From [Eubacterium] eligens ATCC 27750 (GTDB taxonomy: Bacteria > Bacillota > Clostridia > Lachnospirales > Lachnospiraceae), in assembly GCF_000146185.1 (NCBI RefSeq), contig NC_012778.1, positions 268,001-332,000 of the forward strand: a stretch of DNA of 64,000 bases, written 5' to 3'. Made by a program: the position numbers and the translations under genes. Under the pieces are notes generated by a model, which searched no databases, was not told the DNA's origin, and saw nothing but the letters and a program-made list of their open reading frames with translations. Every line of letters begins with the position of its first letter. The first letter of the stretch is position 1. This document shows, piece after piece, positions 19,232 through 26,549 of this stretch.

Positions 19232-20359
19232 ATGGTCCTTAAGTTTGATTCATTTGATAAAATTAGAGAATATGTGAATAAAAAGGAGACTCCAGTTGTT
19301 ATATATGGAGCGGGGATGATAGGTCAGATTATTATGCCTTATATTGTTGTTGAGTATGGCATTGTAGATAAACTTTTGTTTTATGTAGACGGAGATTCAA
19401 AAAAACAAAACGAAACTATCCATATTGGAAATAGGAATATTGAAATTAAGTCGCTGGATGTTCTTCCAGATATTCCTAAGGATGCTGTGATTCTTATAAC
19501 AACTAGTAACTATACTGGGGTTATTAGTATGCTTAACACAATTGAAGAGTTAAGAGAGAATATAGTTGCTATTATTCCGGTTATCTTGGCATTGAATGCA
19601 GAACAAATGCCAGATAGCAGCATGATCACAGAATCAAAGAAATTTAATATTCCTAAAAAAATTCACTATTGTTGGTTTTCCGGAAACCCAATGCCTGACT
19701 ATTTGAATAAATGCATTGAATCGTGGAAAAAATTCTGCCCAGACTATGAAATTATCAGATGGGATGAGGATAATTATAATGTTGAGAAGAATCTATATAT
19801 GAAGCAGGCATATGAGGCTAAAAAATGGGGATTTGTTCCTGATATAGCAAGATTGGATATTCTCTATAATTATGGAGGTTTATACATAGATACTGATGTC
19901 GAGGTTATCAGAAATCTTGATGATCTGCTTAAATACGAGGCATTTGCTGGTGTTGAGAAGTGGGGGAATATTAATATGGGTGGCTGCAGTGGAGCGGTTC
20001 CTCATCATCCAGTGATTAAGGAAATGTTAGATTTTAGGAAGAACGAACCATTTGTTATGCAAGATGGGAGTTTTAATCTGACAACATGTGGTTATTATGA
20101 GACAATGCCATTAATTAAAAAGGGTTTTAAACCTAATAATACAGTTCAGAATATAGCTGGTATGACTATTTTTTCTTCAGACTATTTTCATCCATATGAT
20201 TATATGAGTGGCGAAACATGTATTACAAAGAATACCTACTCAATTCATCATTTTAATGGAGGATGGCTTGATGAGAAACATCGAAAAGATAGGGAAAAGA
20301 CAAAGAAAGAATATCAATGTATTATAAATAGTATTAAAAGGTTGAGCAGAAATGTATAA
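19232..20359 (+). CDS. DXD glycosyltransferase (Gly_transf_sug type) with N-terminal Rossmann-like module (375 aa)
   Basis: Residues 1-120 begin with TPVVIYGAGMIGQIIMP, the recurring module. From about residue 140 it matches sugar-binding DXD glycosyltransferases: IPKKIHYCWFSGNPMP, SWKKFCPDYEI, DIARLDILYNYGGLYIDTD with Asp220 and Asp222 as the DXD pair, and a C-terminal HHFNGGW. These are usually capsule or Och1-like enzymes using a nucleotide sugar and a metal ion. The start ATG 19232 follows AAGGGAG. It is the last gene of the AT-rich operon. The next gene has its own promoter region and a different character. Confidence 0.85.
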   Translation: MVLKFDSFDKIREYVNKKETPVVIYGAGMIGQIIMPYIVVEYGIVDKLLFYVDGDSKKQNETIHIGNRNIEIKSLDVLPDIPKDAVILITTSNYTGVISMLNTIEELRENIVAIIPVILALNAEQMPDSSMITESKKFNIPKKIHYCWFSGNPMPDYLNKCIESWKKFCPDYEIIRWDEDNYNVEKNLYMKQAYEAKKWGFVPDIARLDILYNYGGLYIDTDVEVIRNLDDLLKYEAFAGVEKWGNINMGGCSGAVPHHPVIKEMLDFRKNEPFVMQDGSFNLTTCGYYETMPLIKKGFKPNNTVQNIAGMTIFSSDYFHPYDYMSGETCITKNTYSIHHFNGGWLDEKHRKDREKTKKEYQCIINSIKRLSRNV

Positions 20360-20378
20360 ATATAGGATTGTATAATTA

Positions 20379-20407
20379 TTGACAAAACCAGTAAAAAGTA
20401 GTAAAAC
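20379..20407 (+). promoter_or_regulatory. Candidate promoter of the AAA ATPase gene, overlapped by the repeats
   Basis: TTGACA at 20379-20384 is a perfect -35 hexamer. A weak -10 (TAAAAC, 20402-20407) lies 17 bases further on. Two AGTAAAA heptamers (20390-20396 and 20400-20406) lie between and on the -10, so a protein bound to them would block or replace RNA polymerase. Confidence 0.5.
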
Positions 20408-20454
20408 AAATTAAAACCAGTAAAAAGTAGTAAAACAAATTAAAACCAGTAAAA
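20384..20454 (+). repeat. Iteron-like direct repeats (29-base period, five AGTAAAA heptamers)
   Basis: A 29-base unit is present twice without a mismatch (20384-20412 and 20413-20441). The first 13 bases of a third copy follow (20442-20454) and run straight into the ribosome binding site. Each full unit has two AGTAAAA heptamers. All five start at 20390, 20400, 20419, 20429 and 20448, giving spacings of 10, 19, 10 and 19 bases, close to one and two helical turns. The array looks like a set of protein-binding sites and most likely serves as operator for the following gene, whose product ends in a winged helix. Known uses of such arrays are autoregulation or replication origins. Which applies here is not shown. 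Confidence 0.85.
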
Positions 20455-20469
20455 TTTATGGAGGTTTTC

Positions 20470-21507
20470 ATGGATAATCCATATTCTATGGTATTTGGGA
20501 AAGAGCCGGAGCTATTTGTTTCAAGAGCAGCTCAGGAAAATAAGGTGATTAATGATTTTAGTGGTGATAATCCTACTTATCAGACATATCTTCTGACAGG
20601 AGTGCGAGGTTCTGGAAAAACTGTTATGATGACAGAAATCGCCAATAAATTACGCAAATCTGATGAGTGGATTATAGTAGAACTTAATCCGGACAGAGAT
20701 TTGCTTAACGGACTTGCGGCGAATCTCTCAAGCAATAATAAGTTGGCAGCTATATTTAAAGATGCGAGAATTAACTTGTCGTTTCTGGGATTTGGTGTTG
20801 AGATTAGTGGAGTTGCCCCTATTACAGATATAGAAGTAGCTTTACATGAAATGATAGCAAATCTTAAAAAGCATAATAAAAAAATACTGATAGCAATAGA
20901 TGAAGTGACTAACAACGAAAATATAAAAGTTTTTGCGAGCGCGTTTCAGATTATGGTCAGGAAGGATTTGCCAGTATTCTTATTAATGACAGGGTTGTAT
21001 GAGAATATTAATGCAATTCAGGACGAGAAGAATCTTACATTTTTATACAGAGCACCGAAGCTGGAAATGAAGTCATTAAATATAGGTGCTGTAGCACAGA
21101 AATATGCTGATACTTTTGATATAGATTCGGACAATGCAGTTGAAATGGCTAAACTTACGAAGGGATATCCATTCGCATTTCAGGTATTAGGGTATCTTAC
21201 ATGGAACAATAATGGAGATTATAAAGGGGTATTAGCAGAGTATCGTCAGTATCTTGAAGAATATGTATATGAGAAGATATGGTCTGAGTTGTCAGCAAAA
21301 GATAAGGAAATTGCATTTGCAATTGCTAAGTGTGATACAGGTAAGATTAAGGATATCCGGGAATTAATGCATATCGATACGAATCAGTTCAATCCATACA
21401 GAAAGCGCCTGATAAAGAAGGGAATTGTGGATGGCAGCGAATATGGTATTGTAAGATTTACATTGCCATTTTTTGAACGGTTTGTCATAGAGAATTACTA
21501 CGAGTAG
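20470..21507 (+). CDS. AAA ATPase with C-terminal winged helix (archaeal-ATPase-like, 345 aa)
   Basis: Walker A is GVRGSGKT at residues 44-51. Walker B is KILIAIDEV at about 140, and FLLMTGLYENI follows as a sensor-like strand. The C-terminal 75 residues (LSAKDKEIAFAIAKC, then NQFNPYRKRLIKKGIV and YGIVRFTLPFFERFV) read as a winged helix-turn-helix. This matches the archaeal-ATPase-like STAND/MNS group, distant relatives of Orc1/Cdc6. The biological role of bacterial members is unclear. I chose ATG 20470, with GGAGG at 20460-20464. The in-frame ATG at 20458 overlaps that site. The gene stands alone between glycan genes and is preceded by a repeat array, so it may be a passenger gene that regulates itself. 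Confidence 0.8.
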   Translation: MDNPYSMVFGKEPELFVSRAAQENKVINDFSGDNPTYQTYLLTGVRGSGKTVMMTEIANKLRKSDEWIIVELNPDRDLLNGLAANLSSNNKLAAIFKDARINLSFLGFGVEISGVAPITDIEVALHEMIANLKKHNKKILIAIDEVTNNENIKVFASAFQIMVRKDLPVFLLMTGLYENINAIQDEKNLTFLYRAPKLEMKSLNIGAVAQKYADTFDIDSDNAVEMAKLTKGYPFAFQVLGYLTWNNNGDYKGVLAEYRQYLEEYVYEKIWSELSAKDKEIAFAIAKCDTGKIKDIRELMHIDTNQFNPYRKRLIKKGIVDGSEYGIVRFTLPFFERFVIENYYE

Positions 21508-21533
21508 TTGTTTAGATACAGGAAGGAATATAT

Positions 21534-22190
21534 ATGTACACAGAATTAACAGCGTCTATGATGTGTGCCAATTTTGGCAATTTAGAGAAAGAGGTCAGAG
21601 AACTTGATGCGGCAGGAATTGATTCATTCCACATTGATATTATGGATGGGCGTTATGTACCGAATTTTGCAATGTCTCTTAATGATATGAGATATATTCG
21701 TTCTGCAACGGACAAGCCATTAGATGTTCATCTTATGATTGAACATCCTAATACTCATATTAATCTGTTTCTTAATTCACTTAAGGAAGGAGACACTGTG
21801 TATATTCATCCTGAGGCAGAATATCATCCTTCTACTACATTACAGAAGATAATTAATGCAGGACTTATTCCGGGAATAGCTATTAATCCGGGAACAAGCA
21901 TTGAGACTGTTATGGAGATGCTGCAGATTGTAGATAAAGTACTTGTTATGTCTGTTAATCCGGGAAATGCAGGGCAGATGTATCTTCCATATGTCGGTAA
22001 GAAGATAGAAAGACTTCTTAAGATTCGGGAAGAAATGAATTTTGAAGTGTACTGGGATGGTGCATGTGGTGCAGACAAAATATCTACATTTGCACCGATG
22101 GGAGTAAAAGGATTTGTCCTTGGAACAACATTGCTCTTTGGCAAGGGGAGGCCATATGCTGATATATTAAAGGAGATAAGAAGATTATGA
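21534..22190 (+). CDS. Ribulose-phosphate 3-epimerase family protein, divergent (218 aa)
   Basis: A TIM-barrel protein of the Rpe family. The metal and catalytic residues are in place: His33 and Asp35 in FHIDIMDG, His66 in DVHLMIEHP, and an Asp near residue 175 in YWDGACG. The end of the barrel has GFVLGTTLLFG, the phosphate-binding turn. Differences from housekeeping Rpe are TASMMCANF in place of the usual SILSADF and WDGACG in place of VDGGI. It overlaps the next gene by 4 bases (ATGA) and is grouped with TarI- and TarJ-like genes, so it probably supplies or interconverts a pentulose 5-phosphate for CDP-alditol synthesis. It is less likely to be the cell's only pentose-pathway epimerase. 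Confidence 0.8.
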   Translation: MYTELTASMMCANFGNLEKEVRELDAAGIDSFHIDIMDGRYVPNFAMSLNDMRYIRSATDKPLDVHLMIEHPNTHINLFLNSLKEGDTVYIHPEAEYHPSTTLQKIINAGLIPGIAINPGTSIETVMEMLQIVDKVLVMSVNPGNAGQMYLPYVGKKIERLLKIREEMNFEVYWDGACGADKISTFAPMGVKGFVLGTTLLFGKGRPYADILKEIRRL

Positions 22191-23659
22191 TTCTTGATAA
22201 TAATGTCTACGATATGTCAGAAAATATGATAATTGAATATGCTAATAAGTTAGCAGATGCAATAGAATGTAATCAGCTTCTTGAAGAGTATAATTCAGGA
22301 CAATTAACATATGAATATCTTATTGCAATGTTTTTGGCAACACAGGCAATGGAAAATGGAGACAAGCTATATAATTATTGCTACGATGCAGTTATTGCAT
22401 GTGGAAAAAGAAATATAGATTTTAAATTAAAGCAAAATAAAAAAATTAAAGTGGCTTTTTTGCCTATATCAGCGGCAGAATGGCCAGCAGAATACATATA
22501 TAGAAAATTAGAAACGGATACAAGATTTGAACCGGAAGTAATACCAGTTCCATTGATTGGAAGACCTAAAAAGGAACGCGGTAAGGTATATATGCAGACA
22601 TATGACTTTTTTGCTAATGGTAATTACAATGTAAAGAAAGTATATAATGCTGAAACAGAAGAAATTGTTGGCTGGGAAGATATTGGAGGTATGCCGGACA
22701 TTGTTGTGCATGTTACGCCATGGTATCTTAATATAGCTAAGGATTATCAGGTTGGACAATATCCGTTACATGTACTTAATGTGTATATTTCATATGGGGT
22801 GACTCTGGGAAATTCGATTGATGGTACATATGCAGAAAAATGTCTGTATAACAAAGAGTTTGTTAATATAATGTGGAAAGTTTATACTGAGACCACTACG
22901 AACTATGAGTGTTATAAGAAATATCAGGTGTTAAAAGCTAAGAATGTAATTAATAGTGGATATATTAAGATGGATTATTTTGTTGAAAAACATCAGTATT
23001 CTGACGATTATATCAGAAAAATATGGCCGTTTCCGTCTGGTTCGGATATAAAAGGCTATAAAAGAGTTCTTATTACACCACATTTTTCGGTTGGAAATAC
23101 TAATATATTATCGTTTTCAACATTTGACAAGAATATGTATTTCTATATATATCTGGCAAAGAAGTACAGGGATAATGTTTCATTTATATTTAAACCACAT
23201 CCAAATCTGCGCAATGGACTTATCGAAAATGGATGTATGAAATCAGTTGATGAGTATGAAGCATATCTGGATGAGTTTAGAAAGCTGCCTAATGCATCTG
23301 TATGTGAAGAAGGGGATTATCTTGCACTTTTCGATACATCTGATGGTATTATAAATGATTCTATATCGTTTATTGGTGAGTATTTGTATGTTGATAAACC
23401 TATGCTGTTTCTTGAACGGCCAGAACAGTGTTTTGATGAATTAGGAAGGACACTTATCAAGGCCCATTATAAAGCTTGTGGAGAAGATTATATGGGAATT
23501 GATAATTTTGTCAATGATGTTGTGATTAATGAAAATGATTATATGAAACAGCAAAGGGAAGAAATATTTTCAGAGGAATTGGATTATTATTCAAAGAATG
23601 GAATAAAGGCATCTGAATATGTGTATAAAGACATTGTGGATGGTGTTTTCAGGCTGTAA
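22187..23659 (+). CDS. CDP-glycerol/ribitol-type phosphotransferase (TagB/TagF-like, 490 aa)
   Basis: The C-terminal half has the hallmarks of CDP-glycerol glycerophosphotransferases: ITPHFSVG, VSFIFKPHPNLR and the acidic DTSDGIINDSISFIGEYLY stretch, where the serine and aspartate hold the phosphate donor. The N-terminal half (KVAFLPISAAEWPAEYIY) matches the second domain of the LicD fusions at the left end of the window. The enzyme probably moves a phospho-alditol from a CDP-carrier to a glycan, as in teichoic acid synthesis, on the inner face of the membrane. It starts inside the stop of the epimerase gene and is followed 9 bases later by a TarI-like gene, a tight functional set. Confidence 0.82.
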   Translation: MILDNNVYDMSENMIIEYANKLADAIECNQLLEEYNSGQLTYEYLIAMFLATQAMENGDKLYNYCYDAVIACGKRNIDFKLKQNKKIKVAFLPISAAEWPAEYIYRKLETDTRFEPEVIPVPLIGRPKKERGKVYMQTYDFFANGNYNVKKVYNAETEEIVGWEDIGGMPDIVVHVTPWYLNIAKDYQVGQYPLHVLNVYISYGVTLGNSIDGTYAEKCLYNKEFVNIMWKVYTETTTNYECYKKYQVLKAKNVINSGYIKMDYFVEKHQYSDDYIRKIWPFPSGSDIKGYKRVLITPHFSVGNTNILSFSTFDKNMYFYIYLAKKYRDNVSFIFKPHPNLRNGLIENGCMKSVDEYEAYLDEFRKLPNASVCEEGDYLALFDTSDGIINDSISFIGEYLYVDKPMLFLERPEQCFDELGRTLIKAHYKACGEDYMGIDNFVNDVVINENDYMKQQREEIFSEELDYYSKNGIKASEYVYKDIVDGVFRL

Positions 23660-23668
23660 AGGAGTAAT

Positions 23669-24343
23669 ATGAATATAGCATTAGTGCTTGCCGGTGGAAC
23701 GGGTACAAGACTTGGAGCAGATATTCCAAAGCAGTATATTGAAGTGCGTGGAAAGATGATAATTGATTATTGTCTTGAGACAATGGAACATTCGAATGAT
23801 ATTGCTGAAGTGTGGATAGTTGCAGATGAAATGTGGCGTGAACACATTAAGAAAGTTGATAAGTTTAAAGGATATGCGTGTCCTGGCAGAAACAGACAGT
23901 TATCTATATATAATGGATTGAAAGCAATTGAGGAGTCATTAGCTGATAAAGAGAAAGAAGTTAATGTTCTTATTCATGATGCAGCAAGACCATTTCTTAC
24001 GGAAAAACTTATAAGAGAGTGCGTTAAGGCGGTTGAGGGTCATGATGGAGTGCTTCCGGTTCTTCCTATGAAAGATACAGTTTATTATAGTGAAGACGGA
24101 AAAGTTATTTCATCACTTATTAATCGTGATAAGTTATATGCAGGACAGGCTCCGGAGTTATTCAGGCTGCAGCCTTATATTCAGGCAAATGAAGCTTTGC
24201 TGCCAGATAAGATTCTTTTGGTTAATGGTTCTACAGAGCCGGCAATTATGGCAGGGATGGATATTGTTATGATTCCGGGAGACGAGAATAATTATAAGAT
24301 AACTACGAAGACAGATATGAAGCGGTTCACAGAAATGATGTAG
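23669..24343 (+). CDS. IspD/TarI-type cytidylyltransferase, probably for an alditol phosphate (224 aa)
   Basis: Signatures of the IspD family are clear: ALVLAGGTGTRLGADIPKQY at the N-terminus, the HDAARPFLT motif, and a C-terminal STEPAIMAGMDIVMIPGDEN followed by YKITTKTD. The same fold makes CDP-methylerythritol (IspD) or CDP-ribitol (TarI). The neighbour 21 bases downstream is a TarJ-like dehydrogenase and the upstream neighbours are an Rpe-like epimerase and a CDP-alditol-type transferase, so TarI-like activity is more likely than isoprenoid synthesis. The GGAG site before ATG 23669 is good. Confidence 0.85.
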   Translation: MNIALVLAGGTGTRLGADIPKQYIEVRGKMIIDYCLETMEHSNDIAEVWIVADEMWREHIKKVDKFKGYACPGRNRQLSIYNGLKAIEESLADKEKEVNVLIHDAARPFLTEKLIRECVKAVEGHDGVLPVLPMKDTVYYSEDGKVISSLINRDKLYAGQAPELFRLQPYIQANEALLPDKILLVNGSTEPAIMAGMDIVMIPGDENNYKITTKTDMKRFTEMM

Positions 24344-24364
24344 ATTTATTTTTTCAGGAGAAAA

Positions 24365-25381
24365 ATGATGAAAGCACAAGTGTTATATGGCATGGGTGAT
24401 TTAAGATATAAGGATATAGAGAAACCACAGCTTAAAGAGGGCTGGGTAATGGTTAAGGTTATGGCAGCAGGCGTATGTGGTTCTGATATTCCAAGAATAT
24501 ATAATACAGGAGCACATGTTCATCCTATTGTTCCTGGACATGAATTTTCAGGTGAAGTAGTAGAAACATTTGATAAGAACTCCCGATGGAATGGAAAAAG
24601 AGTCGGAGTATTTCCTTTGATTCCATGTGGAAAATGTTCAAGCTGTAAAAAGAAAATGTATGAGATGTGCAGTAATTATAACTATCTTGGTTCAAGATGT
24701 GATGGCGGTTTTGCAGAATATGCTGCTGTACCAGAGTGGAATCTTATAGAGCTTCCAGATAATGTGACATACAGGCAGGCTGCAATGATGGAACCAATGG
24801 CAGTTGCAGTACACGCAATGAGAAGATTTAGTATATCGAAGGATTCAACAGTGTGTGTTATTGGACTTGGTACGATAGGATTGCTTCTTACAATGTTTCT
24901 TAAATCAGAAGGCATAGAAAATGTATATGTATTTGGCAATAAAGATGTGCAAAGAGACTATGCAAGGAAATTGGGCATTGATGATGAATGTTATAATGCC
25001 AAACATATAAGTGCAGATTATGTATTTGAGTGTGTTGGAAAGAATGAAACTGTCAATCAGGCAATAGAATTAGCAGCACCAGCTGGACATATTACTATGG
25101 TTGGAAATCCTTATTCTGATATGGAGATTTCTAAAGATTTATATTGGAAAATATTAAGAAAGCAATTAAAAATAAGCGGAACATGGAATTCATCATATAC
25201 AGGAGATGTTAATGATGACTGGCATTTTGTGCTTAATAAGCTTGAAAAAGCGGAAATTGATCCAGAAAGATTTATAACGCATGAATATTCTATAGACGGT
25301 ATACAGACGGGAATGAAAATTATGCGGGATAAGTCAGAAGATTATGTGAAAGTTATATGTATTGATGAAGAGGACTTTTAA
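24365..25381 (+). CDS. Zinc-dependent alcohol dehydrogenase, TarJ-like (338 aa)
   Basis: A medium-chain dehydrogenase. The catalytic zinc motif is AAGVCGSDIPRIYN with GHEFSGEV. A structural zinc site is formed by CGKCSSCKKKMYEMC. The Rossmann motif VIGLGTIGLLLTMF binds NAD(P)H. TarJ enzymes reduce ribulose 5-phosphate to ribitol 5-phosphate, and this gene follows a TarI-like cytidylyltransferase, as tarI and tarJ do elsewhere. A galactitol-phosphate-type dehydrogenase is the alternative. The stop overlaps the start of the next gene by one base (TAATG). ATG 24365 and ATG 24368 are both possible starts after AGGAG. Confidence 0.85.
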   Translation: MMKAQVLYGMGDLRYKDIEKPQLKEGWVMVKVMAAGVCGSDIPRIYNTGAHVHPIVPGHEFSGEVVETFDKNSRWNGKRVGVFPLIPCGKCSSCKKKMYEMCSNYNYLGSRCDGGFAEYAAVPEWNLIELPDNVTYRQAAMMEPMAVAVHAMRRFSISKDSTVCVIGLGTIGLLLTMFLKSEGIENVYVFGNKDVQRDYARKLGIDDECYNAKHISADYVFECVGKNETVNQAIELAAPAGHITMVGNPYSDMEISKDLYWKILRKQLKISGTWNSSYTGDVNDDWHFVLNKLEKAEIDPERFITHEYSIDGIQTGMKIMRDKSEDYVKVICIDEEDF

Positions 25382-26442
25382 TGATAAGAGTTGATATATT
25401 ATCTCCAGTGGGTGGGAAAGTCGGGGGAATAGAGAATGTTATTAAGTTATGGACAAAGAATCTGTCGCAGCCAGATTATGTCGTAAGAGTAATACATATG
25501 TCGCCGGGAACTAAATACCTTGATGGTTATGAGTACGCATATGCATTCTGTGATAAGGAAGATGAAGATTTTAATGAAAAGCTTAAAAGATTTGTAAAAA
25601 ATTATGCAGGGTTTATTAATGAATACGGCGCACCAGATGTATGTATAGCTACAAACTGGCCGGTTATGTGTGTTGTTGCAGAAACTGTAAGAAGAATATT
25701 AAAATCTGATTATAAAATTATTTCATGGGTGCATAGCAGCATTGCAGAATATAAGAAAGCAGGTCTTGGTGGGATTGATGAAATGCTATGTGCGGATGCA
25801 CATTTATGCATAAGCAGGAATAATGAACGGCATTTACTGGAATATGTGGAAAGAACGAAAGTATATTATGTTGGAAACCCGGTTATTATGCAGTCATTTA
25901 TTGAAAAAACACATGGTGAAAAGCAATTGTGTTATGTGGGCAGATTACAGGAAATAAAGCGGGTTGATATTATTTTAGAAGCTTTATACAGAGCACATAA
26001 TAAGTGGAATTTAAGAATTATTGGAGATGGGGAATCTGCACAGGATCTTAAGGAAATAACCAGGTATCTGAAATTACAGGACAGAGTTGAATATACAGGA
26101 TGGAAAGAAAATCCGTGGGAGTATTGCAGGGATGCATGTGCATTAGTTGCTGCATCAGAATATGAAGGATTTATGCTTACAGGGGCGGAAGCAATGTCTA
26201 TGGGATTGACGGTTATATCAACACCTGTTGAAGGGTTAATAGATTATCTTATACCGGGAAAGAATGGCTATCTGTTTGAAAAAAATAATGCTGAAGAGCT
26301 TGCACAGGTTCTTGATTATTTATATGATGGGAAATTGCCAATGTGTGATAGAAAAGCATGCAGAGAGTCCGTTGATAAATACAGCGAGAATAATTATATA
26401 AAAAAAATTAAAAAAAATTTAGAAGAGTGGTTAAGTATTTGA
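25381..26442 (+). CDS. GT4-type glycosyltransferase (353 aa)
   Basis: A GT-B enzyme. The N-terminal half has ILSPVGGKVGGIENVI and ISWVHSSIAEY. The C-terminal half has LCYVGRLQEIKRVDIILEAL, IIGDGESAQDL and the donor-binding EYEGFMLTGAEAMSMGLTVI, which holds the conserved E-x7-E pair. It is related to lipopolysaccharide-type galactosyl or glucosyl transferases. It is translationally coupled to the TarJ-like gene. Its last codons contain the -35 element of the flagellin promoter (26432), so the two genes are packed closely. Confidence 0.85.
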   Translation: MIRVDILSPVGGKVGGIENVIKLWTKNLSQPDYVVRVIHMSPGTKYLDGYEYAYAFCDKEDEDFNEKLKRFVKNYAGFINEYGAPDVCIATNWPVMCVVAETVRRILKSDYKIISWVHSSIAEYKKAGLGGIDEMLCADAHLCISRNNERHLLEYVERTKVYYVGNPVIMQSFIEKTHGEKQLCYVGRLQEIKRVDIILEALYRAHNKWNLRIIGDGESAQDLKEITRYLKLQDRVEYTGWKENPWEYCRDACALVAASEYEGFMLTGAEAMSMGLTVISTPVEGLIDYLIPGKNGYLFEKNNAEELAQVLDYLYDGKLPMCDRKACRESVDKYSENNYIKKIKKNLEEWLSI

Positions 26443-26457
26443 AATGCTGTCCGATAA
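26432..26457 (+). promoter_or_regulatory. Sigma-28 (SigD/FliA)-type promoter of flagellin
   Basis: TAAG at 26432-26435, 15 bases, then CCGATAA at 26451-26457. The consensus is TAAA, 14-16 bases, GCCGATAA/T. Eight of the nine most conserved positions fit by eye. The -35 lies inside the end of the preceding glycosyltransferase gene. A transcript would have a leader of about 85 bases. Confidence 0.65.
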
Positions 26458-26476
26458 ATAATACATAAGTGATAAA

Positions 26477-26509
26477 CAGATAAGAATAATAAATAATGTT
26501 TATTATCTG
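26477..26509 (+). promoter_or_regulatory. Hairpin in the flagellin mRNA leader
   Basis: CAGATAA (26477-26483) pairs with TTATCTG (26503-26509). It lies about 40 bases before the flagellin start and could stabilise the message. The AAGGAGGA ribosome binding site (26535-26542) contains GGA triplets of the kind bound by CsrA in the hag leader of Bacillus subtilis. Such control here is inference. Confidence 0.35.
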
Positions 26510-26549
26510 ATATAAAAATGGAGTTATACATATCAAGGAGGAATTAATT

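Noticed and set aside
20384..20454. CRISPR array
   Set aside because: The units are directly tandem with no unique spacers and only 2.5 copies. They behave as iterons.
23669..24343. Housekeeping ispD of isoprenoid synthesis
   Set aside because: It is possible from the fold, but the TarJ-like and CDP-alditol transferase neighbours favour a TarI role.
26441..26453. 13-base match between the flagellin promoter and the terminator at 57313
   Set aside because: A match of this length is expected by chance among all pairs in 64 kb, and the two sites have different contexts.
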